A stretch of DNA of 64,000 bases from Phallusia mammillata (Eukaryota > Chordata > Ascidiacea > Phlebobranchia > Ascidiidae). The stretch covers positions 108,720 to 172,719 of the forward strand of contig QLIY01000237.1 of NCBI GenBank assembly GCA_003260075.1, given 5' to 3'. Both the position numbers and the translations under genes were made by a program. The notes under the pieces are model-generated. The model was not told where the DNA came from and did not search any database. It saw nothing but the letters and a program-made list of their open reading frames with translations. Every line of letters starts with the position of its first letter. Within the stretch, counting starts at the first letter, position 1. This document shows positions 52,201 through 64,000 of this stretch, one piece after another.

Positions 52201-53044
52201 AGACAAGCAATGGACATACGTTTTCAAGATTTGAATTTCGAACTTTTGTAACAGCAAAAAGAAAAATTGTTTTTAGGCATACCAAACTTGCACAGTCGAA
52301 GCCACAACCCAAAGCAGCTAACGTACACACAATTGGATGTAAAGAGTTTGCTTTTATAGCGTAAAAAGGACGAACGCGTGGAAGCTCCTTTTTCCATCTC
52401 TTAAACTGATCCAGAACAACTCCAATATCAGCTACGAAAAACGATTCATCCCAATCCTATTTTGCATAAAGATTTATAAATGTAACCATGGTTGAAGTTC
52501 GTACAGTGGTTCGTGCCTTATAATGATCGCGTCCCACCAAACCACTTTTTCTATCGCTGCGTGCAACCTGAACCCTGTTTAAATGGGTAGACCCATTTTA
52601 GGCCTATATTTACCCTGGAACAGTAACAAAAACGCCATAGACCAAGTCTAAATAGTTGGGTCAGCTGACAATTTTAAATCTGAATTCAAATGAGTTTTAC
52701 AGAAAGCTACTCGCGTACCGCTAGTTGAAAACCTTTAGTAGCCTATAGTTTACTTATCAACACAAAATACACGACTCAGTGCGAACTGGCACCTATAGTT
52801 AATGCTAAACTTTAAGTGTACATGCAGTGATTGAGGTTTTACTTCTTGAATTCTAAGCAAACAAACGCTTTGTTTTATGTCTAGTATTCAACACAGAATT
52901 ATGCACCTGTTTTTGTTTGTTTCTCTCTATAACCTTCCGGGCCACTTCCAAGATGCTGGTTCCATTAGGAACAACTGCAATTTGTTGTTTCATCGGCAAA
53001 TGAATTGGAAGTTGCAGAAAATCGTCGTCATCCTTTACATTCAT
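49286..53044 (-). CDS. ornithine-decarboxylase-like (group IV PLP decarboxylase / antizyme-inhibitor family), interrupted by gaps
   Basis: Exons, 5' to 3': 52907-53044, 52283-52456, about 51947-52021 (cut by C 52024-52037), 51573-51707, 50877-51048, about 50477-50618, 50139-50218, 49641-49761, 49286 to about 49389 (next to C 49390-49399). PLP and active-site features present: FYAIKAN (Schiff-base Lys), SFHVGSG, LLDIGGGFPGS, EPGRF, DGIYGSF. The WGPTCDG motif with catalytic Cys360 is replaced by HGISLDG, so the cysteine is Leu. The end is MGAYSPMTQIGFNGF and a short tail, without the PEST-like C-terminus of mammalian ODC. About 33 residues (the YANPCK region) are missing at the C run. The acceptor before IANVIKEALDEHF is not canonical. 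The intron after 49641 uses a GC donor. Function could be catalytic, regulatory, or lost. Confidence 0.8.
49916..50219. repeat. direct duplication (49916-50069 / 50080-50219) copying an ODC-like exon
   Basis: C 50070-50079 separates two versions of the exon at 50139-50218. The left version carries an inserted segment of about 16 bp (GATGGAAAATTATATA on the gene strand) that shifts the frame, so the right version is used in the model. Either one allele is damaged or the left copy contains assembly errors. Confidence 0.75.
51240..51480 (-). mobile_element. tRNA-derived SINE, minus strand
   Basis: On the minus strand a tRNA-like head (51313-51397) has A box CAGTTGGTAGAGCG and B box GGGTTCAAATCCC. 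It is followed by the ATGACCGGCTGATTCGGTAT body and preceded by an ACGAAGCTGGTATGTGCAGC segment. It lies in an ODC-like intron between exons 50877-51048 and 51573-51707. Confidence 0.7.
52024..52072. other. 14-C run inside an ODC-like exon, next to a hAT end fragment
   Basis: The coding sequence of the third ODC-like exon stops at about 52021. After C 52024-52037 comes a 35-bp fragment ending GGTTGGGAACCGCTGG, a hAT terminus, then intron-like sequence. The 5' half of the exon is absent from the window. Confidence 0.75.
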
Positions 53045-53275
53045 ACTGATTACAATATATACCCTGGAACAGTAACAAAACATGGTCCGAAACGATATGA
53101 TCTTATTTGCAGGGAAATTCCACTAACGTTAGAACGCAAATCAGGCAAAGTTTGCTAAATGCCTGCAGTGGCAACATGCCAGATACCCGCCATGTTGTAT
53201 AGCTTTTCCCACAAGGAAAGCACAGTCACCGTTCAGCAGGCTAGAAAAATAGCTTCTACGTCAAAGTATATACAC

Positions 53276-53541
53276 CGCTCTCGCGCAATACGCCAAGTTC
53301 ATCCAGACTAATCATTAAAAAAAATCCACAATCGCAGGATATACTTTCGCAGGTTTCTGCATACCGCTGAGCCGGGCCTATGAACCGGGGATCGACTGAG
53401 CCTCGATTGGCGCTAAGCCGTGACTAAACATAATCCAGGTTTCTGCATTCGGCTCTAAGAGTGTGAGGCGAATTCCCGCCAAAGTGGTCGGTCAAGTACA
53501 TAATGATTGGTCGGGGTGAACTTGGCGCATACTTGCGCGAG
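53276..53541. mobile_element. MITE with inverted repeats of about 40 bp
   Basis: The left arm (CTCGCGCAATACGCCAAGTT, then CTAATCATTA) is mirrored by the right arm (AATGATTGG, then AACTTGGCGCATACTTGCGC) with a few mismatches. About 265 bp, GC-richer than its surroundings, non-coding, upstream of the ODC-like gene. Confidence 0.65.
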
Positions 53542-54327
53542 AAATTTTCAATTCTACTTTTCTGGTTTAAACTTATTCAGTACCACAAACCGACGCTAAG
53601 TTAGACTCACGAACCCCTAAAGGACCGTGGACCCCAGTTTGAGAACCGCTGATTTAATCAAAGAGTGAATGCAAATATTAGAGATGTTTTAACTTACTTA
53701 CATCATGATCATACAAACTAAGCCTTTTCTAGAATGTTTATGTTTGGAAAATAACTGAATTGGCGTTGTCGAGTAATATACAAGGAAGCACTTCTGGCGC
53801 TACAATAAAAGTCGTCAGTTAGGATATTAAATATTGCTTCGTATCCGAATGAACTGCGATAAAAGGGTTCCGATGAAACGTTTCTGATTCTCAAAAAAAA
53901 ATGTTTTGTATTTATTTTACATCTGAAAGTTCCATGTATGAACGAGGTGATTTTCAAATTAAAGCATGAGAAATATGCAAACTTAAATTTATTGCAGTGG
54001 AAAAATCCCTTACATGTCTACGTTAAAATGACGTTAAACATACGTGGTCGCCAAAACTTTGCACGCACAACGTACCACATGTTGACATACGAAAACAGCT
54101 GCAATTTAAGTTCTGTCGTGCATAATCTCATTATTACCTAGTCTCGTCATATAACGCCGTTTAATAACTAGTCATATAACGCCGTATGGAGTCATCAACC
54201 GACCCGGCAAACACAGTAAGAAGTCACGTAAGAAACAACCATCGTGGCTGCAAATATTTTTACGTGCATATGCAACCCAATTGTAACTGTTTAAAATCAA
54301 TAACTAGTAAGCCCAGATTGCCTAAGC

Positions 54328-54802
54328 CAGCGGTTCTCAAACATCTATTTTTTCATAACGGCCCATTTGCATTTTTTTCGAGCACTCGCGTTCCAAGCTA
54401 AATATATTTCTAAAACTAAAAACACCTTAGCAAACTAAACTTTGGAGTTAAAGTTCATTTAGCCCTTCGGAAATAAGGGGCACGACCTGTATTTCGGGGG
54501 CTACGCGTGTACGCTCACAAGAAACATCCACTACAAGTAAGTGAGCTATTTTCTTTTATAATGCACAAAATTGAGTGTGTTGCAAATATTTTATAATTTA
54601 ACATTTTTCCACACTAATTGTTCACATTGCGGTTTATCGCGAGTACGGTTTGTTAATTGTTTTGCTTCATTCGACTTGTTTGAAGCTAAAATTAGTACCG
54701 AATTCCAACACTCTTTACTGGTCATTAAAAGGGGGGGGCACGAAGTCCGAAATGTACAGTATTTTGAGAGGGCCACTGTACATGAAAGGTTGTGAACCAC
54801 TG
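54328..54802. mobile_element. hAT-type element, 7 of 8 bp target duplication
   Basis: Termini CAGCGGTTCTCAAACAT and the inverse GGTTGTGAACCACTG. Flanks GCCTAAGC (54320-54327) and GTCTAAGC (54803-54810) agree at seven of eight positions. The 8-G run inside (near 54731) is part of the element, not a junction. Confidence 0.8.
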
Positions 54803-55011
54803 GTCTAAGCTAACGTTAAACAATACGTTCCTAAAAATTGGAACCAGTAACAACAAAAGAAATTCAAAAGTTTGCACACGTGAGTCTGCTAATAGATTAG
54901 TATGTTAACATCGAAACGAACCGTATGGTACTGCAAATTTTTTCACCTAATCCAGGCACATTCGAAACCTCCTCTTTTAGAGTTTGCAGCCTAATGAACA
55001 CCTCACCTTGC

Positions 55012-55270
55012 AATTACCAAACCAACCAAGTGTAAATAATTGCCAAACTGCACTGTCGTTGTGGTTATAGAGGTGAGACTTAAATTTTGATGCACATCAG
55101 TTGGTCGACACAAGAACCAACACAAAGATTTGAAATTATGCACTTGGTTAGTTGGTTAGTTAGTTCTGTTGTCTCCGAACGGTTGTTCATCAAAAAAGTG
55201 TCTCACCTCTAACCACAACGCAAGTGCAATTTGGCAATTATTTGCACTTGGTCCGTTCGGTAATTGCAAA
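55012..55270. mobile_element. foldback MITE with inverted repeats of about 70 bp
   Basis: The left arm 55012-55080 (TTGCAATTACCAAACC, CCAAGTG, AATTGCCAAA, GGTTATAGAGGTGAGAC) is mirrored by the right arm 55199-55270 with scattered mismatches. Non-coding. Confidence 0.75.
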
Positions 55271-55977
55271 GTAAAATGTTAATGTTGCCGCACATCCCAA
55301 AGAAGTTGTTTTTTTGCGGTGGCAAGGCCAAAAAACGTTACGAATACATTTTCCCGTCATAAACTTTGCAGAACACAAGTGCGCACCCAGTTGCGGCATG
55401 TTTAATTCAAACTTAAACAATATCGAAAATAGGTTGATTATTTTTTCGTCCTATAAATGCATTCAGAACAACTATATGATTTCGACCAACAGCTTTGTGG
55501 ACACAAACATATGGCGCTTTAATCCCAGCAACTTTTGTGCAATACTTCACTACTGTTTGGGTACTTTTTAACAGGTCAAAAGGAAATTGCGTATGTCACA
55601 GATACGACAACTAAATAACATTTCCAAACTTCCTAGCGGAAGTATAAGCGTCAATAAGGCACGTCCTGGATGATATGGTTGCGTTTAGCAGTTTCTAAAT
55701 GACGTCAAATGCGGAAAAACTATACGTGATTTGGGCACGTTACTTCTGGGGCATATGCACCAATTCCGATGATTAAGAAAACTATTCGCCCTTAAATAGA
55801 CACTACTTGGTGCAAGTCATCCGCAGTTTTGGTTAGTCACGTAAAAGTAGGTCAAATATTGGCAAGTTGGTTTAAATTTGAAATATTGGCAACATTTTTT
55901 GCAATATTGAAGTAAAGTGTTCAATGCAACATTATCTAAGTCGCTACAACAAAATTTGAATTTGCACAAAAATTAGC

Positions 55978-57633
55978 ATGGATGCATTTATGAGGTTGCC
56001 CTATCCATTAAGGGTAGGTGGAGCAAGCTTTACTTTTTGTTGTGTGACCACCGTTGTGATAAGCAAACATATATTTGGACGATTTGAAGCTTATAAAAAT
56101 GCATCAGAAAGATCAAAAAGAAATTGGAACATCAGGTAATCATTCTTTTAACTATAAAAATACTAAAAAATATTTATAAATAAAATCTAATTTTTTTTTA
56201 ACAAAATATTATGATTTTTTTCTTGTATGTCATTTTTTTGGCTTGTATAATTCAGATGCATATATGGTTGTTAATTTTTTGTCATCGATTTTTTTGGGTT
56301 TGTTTAGATTTGTTTCAACACTACATGCAATTGTGGAGGCAACAATGTCAACCACAATTTTGGTTAAGAATTGGGATGCAGTACATGAAAACCCGATTTG
56401 GTAAGGTTTACTTTCTGTTTTGCAACGCTACATGCACTTAATAAATCTTTTTTGTGTGGAGAACAAATTTCTTTGTCATTTACTAATTAAAAACAATAAT
56501 GAAACAAAATTTAATTTTTAAGGTCACAGCCTTTTGGAGCTGAAACAACAATTTCAATTATGATTGGTTATATGTTTGCAGGTAACTTATTTATTTAGAA
56601 AAGAATGAACAAACAGATATTGCAATATAATTGTTGTAAGGGGATTGATGCATAGACATTAAATGTAGCAAACCGAAAAAAAAAAAAATTATTTATACTT
56701 TATTACTTTTAGATTTGGTAATGTTAGCAACTTACTTTAGGGAAGGTTGGCAATTGGGAATTATTGTACACCATGTCACTGCCATTATTGTTGGTAGCAG
56801 TGTTTTGGTAAGTAGACAAAATCAGCGTTTCTGTGAAAAAATTAAGAGATTATAAAAACATTTTTACTCCAAAAAGTTTTTCAAACTAAGCTTAAAACTG
56901 ATACCGATCTGAAGAAAGGGACCTGTTTAATTTTTCACGTGTTTGTATGACAAATATATGTTTGATAATTGATTATGGCATGTATAATCGTTCAAAAAAA
57001 ACATTTAATAAAAAAATATGACACCTTTAACCATCTTTGTAATTAAGTTTTTTCATAAAACAACAACAATTTTGTTTGGTAATTATTTAAATGGTTTATT
57101 TTTAGAAATACAACTATATTTATATGGTTGCTTTGGTGCGACAATGGTCTGGTTGTTCTACACCATTTATTCATACTAGGTTAGTCAATAAATATTTTAT
57201 ATGGTTTTGTCTTGCTTTGCAAAGTTCTTTTGCATTTATGAATTAAATCCACTCTTCATGTTAAACTTTTCCAGATGGTTCATGATTAAGTCAGATATGG
57301 TGGACAACAAATGGTATTTTAGGAATGGTATTGTGATGGCAACAACATTCTTTTTTAGCCGAATTTTTGTCATGCCATACTTGTATGTGGTCAACATCCT
57401 CTTTTATGATGACGTTAAAACGTAAGTTTCCTAGTTTTTAAAAAAAATACATTGATTTCATGTAGCATAGAAGGATTTGGTTATAAATTTTCCAACTGTT
57501 GCTTTGTTTCAGACTTGGACATCTCCAGTTGCTTGTTTTTATGGCAATAGCACATGACACTCTGAATGTAGTTTGGTTTTACAAAATCATGTCACTCATC
57601 TGGCAATATTTTAAAGCATTCAAAAAGGATTGA
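55978..57633 (+). CDS. TLC-domain multipass membrane protein, copy A (TLCD4/TMEM56-like)
   Basis: Exons 55978-56135, 56308-56400, 56523-56581, 56713-56807, 57106-57179, 57275-57421, 57513-57633 join in phase to 747 nt (248 residues). The protein is almost all hydrophobic segments with short charged loops. It carries the signature IVHHVTAIIVG in exon 4, the paired His typical of TRAM-LAG1-CLN8 domains, and WFMIKSDMVDNKWYFRNG in exon 6. Members of this family sit in ER or plasma membrane and are linked to lipid handling. It lacks the N-terminal extension of ceramide synthases, so synthase activity is not claimed. Exon structure is identical in the next copy. AATAAA at 57643-57648 lies 10 nt after the stop, with another at 57836-57841. 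Confidence 0.9.
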
Positions 57634-58351
57634 AGTCCAAAAAATAAAATCCACTGATGGAGACTTAAAGTAATCAAGGGGTACATTGGTTGGAAAACAT
57701 TGACAAAAATGCAAGGCTCACTTATCAATAAAAAAATGTTCAAAGATCTATTGGTTAACATCTGGAATGATGGATAGAAATGTTTCATTGTATTGACACA
57801 CAAACTATTGAAGATACCGAAATAGTTGAAAATCCAATAAACAAAACAATGATACAGTTTGATGATATTTTAATTTGTTATTTTTATTTCTTGTTGAAAT
57901 AAAATTGAATTGCTCGTGAAAAAATGTATGCTGTAAAGGGTGCAATTATTTTAGCCTTTTTAAATTACTAAAGTGTTATGAAACCATTTAATATAGAACT
58001 TTTAGGTAAGCACTTTAAGTTGGTAAAAATTGCATTATAAGACTGTGCTAATTGGTGTGGTGGAGAGGGCTGTTATTAATCACATTAACTTTCTTAGTCA
58101 TTTCACATTTTCCAGGAAGTTTGTTGCAATACTTACATCCTGATGAAAAGAAATCTGAAATTGTCGTAACATATGGTTGTATAAATAGTTATTTATCAAA
58201 CATATATGCAGAAAAGTTAGTTGGTGGACATCCTTTATAACCGTAAATAAAGTAAGGGTGTATTTGCAGCGAATTAGTTTAAAGCAATAAAGGTTAGACT
58301 GATTTTGTGTTCAGTTCCAACTCAACTGACATTTATTGAATTAAGAAAATT

Positions 58352-61429
<3,078 letters not shown>

Positions 61430-63011
61430 AAATCATAAATGGAGTTATATCTCGAAAATTGGAAAACAAATAAAGTATATTTGCAAAATACTAAAAACCT
61501 GAAGGATCAAAAGACAGTAGCATAATACAAAAATTTTTTGTGGTCATTGATGTAAGAGTTTTGGCTTTTGGGATAGAGGTTTACAAAATGAAATAGGGAC
61601 AATTGCTGCAAATTACATGAAGTGTTTATTTTATTTTTGTATATATTACCTATACACGCAAATGAATGTTTGTCATCTGTTTCCTTTACAAATACAATTT
61701 ACATTTTATGATTGCACTTCATTGTTTGTGTCAATATAATACAAGCAAATCTGCTTCATAGCAATCCTGTCAGCCGAAAATCCATATTATTGCGTAGATA
61801 CGGCAAATTCTAAACCATAGTATATTATAGTTGGGGTAAATATTACCGTTAAAAGTACCCATCAACAAAAAAATACAAATGAAAAAATACAAAGGTTTTT
61901 TTTGCAATCATTACAAAACATTTATTTTCAAACAACAGTAAACCTTTTTTGTTTTAACACATTATGTAATTGTTAAAGCAACATTAGAAAATATAATTGT
62001 ACTTGACAACTAATTTGTTATGTTCCACTTTCTAAGAAACATTCTGTGATTTCTGTTTAACTTTTTTTGTAGTAACGTTTGTTATTTTAGTTTCCACCAT
62101 TGTGCAGGCCAAACAGTACTTCATGAGTGATAACTTTATGTGAACTTAGCAGTCTACTGTTAAAAATGTAAGCTTTTGAAACTACCAGGTATTTTTCAAA
62201 CTAATATGTTTGTTGGCACATGTTGTTAAAAGAAAAAAAAACATTGTTTGAAAAACATCATACCATGTAAAACACTTTAAAATTAGGTCCATGGTATTAT
62301 TTTCACTATAGGTAAACTTGTACATAAGAAATTCAACATTTTTAATGCTAATTGCTTGAGTCACTATGAAGAAATATATTTTATGAAAAACTGCAAGTGG
62401 TTTTCAAACAACTGCACTTGGAACACTATTTAGCAATACAACTACAATGTTTTCATGGGAGCAAGGTTCTTGGTCTTCTGTTTGCCGTCATCTTCCCTTC
62501 TTCCTCAATTTTGTTCAAACGTACTTACTTATACACTTCCTTTACTGTCATAAATCATATGTTTAATAATGTCATGCAATCAGCTTTGACCAAACAATCA
62601 CCTAACAAAGTTTGAATGCAATGCATCTATGTATGCTTGTTATGTTTTATCCAGAGATATTAGTTATAAATGCACCATCATTACAAAGCGTTTGTTTCTT
62701 AAGCTTGTCTGTTATGCTTTAGTTTGTGCATTATTAATTTTTGAGAAAAGGCAAATAACATTAAAAATTTAGTTTGGTTTAAAATAATATTAGCAATAAA
62801 CAGAAAGAAATAAGGTACAAAACCTTTATTCAGCCACTGATGAAAATTTGCTGGTTAACAAATCTTTAACAGAACAAAAGAAAGTCAACATTGGATTATC
62901 GGTATTCGTAGAAACATACAAATAAATAATGGTTGCATACTACAGCACATAACAACTACTACATTTTGCAAACCATTGTTTCTTATTTTGAAAGTTATCT
63001 TGTACATTAAT
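61430..63011. other. intergenic region between TLC copies B and C, no gene seen
   Basis: AT-rich with only short shadow frames on both strands. It contains the copy B polyadenylation signal at 61469. Confidence 0.5.
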
Positions 63012-63600
63012 ATGTTTTCCAAAATATTGAACCTGTCCTGTGTTTTTATTTACAACCATATTTACAACCTTGTGATAAGCAAACACATATTTGGACGATT
63101 TGAAGCTTACAAAAATGCATCAGAAAGATTAAAAGGCAATTGGAACGTCAGGTAACCAATTTTTTTAACAATAAAAATACTGAATAAAATTGATGAATAT
63201 CTTGCTTTTTCTTGCTTGTATAATTCAAATGTATATAAGGTTGTTGTTTTTTGTCATTAATTTTTTGGGTTTGTTTAGATTTATTTTAACACTACTTGCA
63301 ACTGTGGAAGTAAAAANATAATTCAAATGTATATAAGGTTGTTGTTTTTTGTCATTAATTTTTTGGGTTTGTTTAGATTTATTTTAACACTACTTGCAAC
63401 TGTGGAAGTAAAAATGTCAACCATATTTTGGGTTAAAAATTGGAATGCAGTACAAGAAAACCCAATTTGGTAAGGTTTACTTTCTGTTTTACAACATACA
63501 TGCACTTCTTAAAGCATTTTTGTGTTGAAAATTTCTTTGTAATTACTTAATAAAAATGTCACAGCATTTTGGAGCTGAAACAACAATTTCAACTAGAAGG
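63012..63600 (+). pseudogene. TLC-domain copy C, truncated by a repeat
   Basis: Exon 1 (63012-63151) matches copy A from VISKHIFGRFEAYKNASER, with a different N-terminus beginning MFSKIL in an open frame. Exon 2 (63377-63469) matches RFVSTLHAIVEATMS and NENPIW-type sequence. Exon 3 is recognisable at about 63561-63591 (CACAG, then HFGAETTIST), but its acceptor is poor. It breaks off where the ACTAGAAGGGTGGCT repeat begins, running into a stop. No later exons lie before the window ends. Copy C is closer to A than to B. It could still be a real gene if the breakpoint is an assembly join. Confidence 0.7.
63220..63413. repeat. duplication joined by a single N at 63317
   Basis: The segment 63220-63316, including the start of TLC copy C exon 2, recurs at 63318-63413. 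Only the second copy carries a complete exon. Confidence 0.78.
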
Positions 63601-64000
63601 GTGGCTTAGCACATTTTGTTGTTGCATTTACACTATAACCTATTTTAAAACATTAATATATTTCCCATGCTTATTTTGTATTGGGTCCCATATTAGCCAT
63701 CGTCTTTTATAACCTTAGTCGTTTCTGCAGGCAAAAACGCATGGGTCCCCACACATGCAAAGTTGAAAATAATGCACTTCAAGAGATAACCATGAGAAAG
63801 TCGAGTGTTGTAAGGTAAAACACAGTGATCAGCACTGGGCTTAAATAATAATACTATGTACAATACAAACTATAAAATTAGATTCACCCCAGATATTGTT
63901 TGAAGTATGTCCTATTTAACGTTTTAAAAAACTGACCCATTTTAGGGGGCTAGTAGGGTAACTAATGGGGTTCGACACACAAACTAAAAAATATATAAAA
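63592..64000. repeat. second copy of the ACTAGAAGGGTGGCT interspersed repeat
   Basis: Matches 59618-59890 with moderate divergence plus one insertion of about 40 bp near 63730, and ends with a partial minisatellite unit (CCCATTTTAGGGGGCTAGTAGGGTAACTAATG). It abuts the broken exon 3 of TLC copy C. Confidence 0.7.

Larger units (their letters stand above)
53045..55977. other. intergenic region between the ODC-like and TLC genes
   Basis: Contains the 5' flank of the ODC-like gene, two MITEs, a hAT-type element and a decayed hAT right end near 53640. No gene recognised. Confidence 0.5.

Noticed and set aside
54724..54739. G run near 54731 as another junction
   Set aside because: It has only 8 G, no duplicated flanks, and lies within an intact hAT element with target duplications on both sides.

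Overview
The window is AT-rich, intron-rich animal nuclear DNA. Compact multi-exon genes, short introns, tRNA-derived SINEs, many small hAT-type elements and strong allelic divergence fit an invertebrate chordate. A tunicate such as Ciona is my best guess, from overall character only; no single marker was decisive. All gene models were built by hand from splice signals, reading-phase continuity and knowledge of the protein families.

Layout. (1) 287-19789 (+): the 3' part of a class II phosphoinositide 3-kinase gene, 31 visible exons, 1,401 codons plus stop, 5' end outside the window. (2) 19.8-22.7 kb: intergenic DNA with one hAT-type element nested inside another. (3) 22755-24971 (+): a SCO1/SCO2 copper chaperone for cytochrome oxidase, 6 exons. 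(4) 25-26.5 kb: SINE and hAT-like fragments. (5) 26589-37564 (-): a soluble guanylate cyclase of beta-2 type, 20 exons, 832 codons, with H-NOX and cyclase domains and a C-terminal CaaX box. (6) 40188-42371 (-): aspartylglucosaminidase, 7 exons. (7) 43351-44547 (+): an intronless ferrochelatase, divergent from (6). (8) 44.7-49.2 kb: repeat-rich, no gene seen. (9) 49286-53044 (-): a divergent ornithine-decarboxylase-like gene, interrupted by homopolymer junctions. (10) 53-56 kb: MITEs. (11) 55978-61429 (+): two tandem TLC-domain membrane protein genes, then a truncated third copy at 63.0-63.6 kb.

The genes do not form a pathway. SCO1 and ferrochelatase both serve mitochondrial metal/heme metabolism, but nothing here shows that their proximity is functional.

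The most pervasive signal is about thirty G or C runs, most exactly 10 bases long and often lying between two slightly diverged copies of the same flank. Runs are all G before the single N at 36314 and all C after it. I read them as assembly-gap placeholders between unmerged haplotypes. They duplicate, truncate or delete coding exons and must be allowed for in any use of this sequence.

The best biological leads are a hammerhead-ribozyme-like core inside a 32-bp perfect inverted repeat (5690-5807), a DFG-to-DFA change in the PI3K kinase domain, a cyclase carrying both metal aspartates on one chain, and an ODC homologue lacking the catalytic cysteine.
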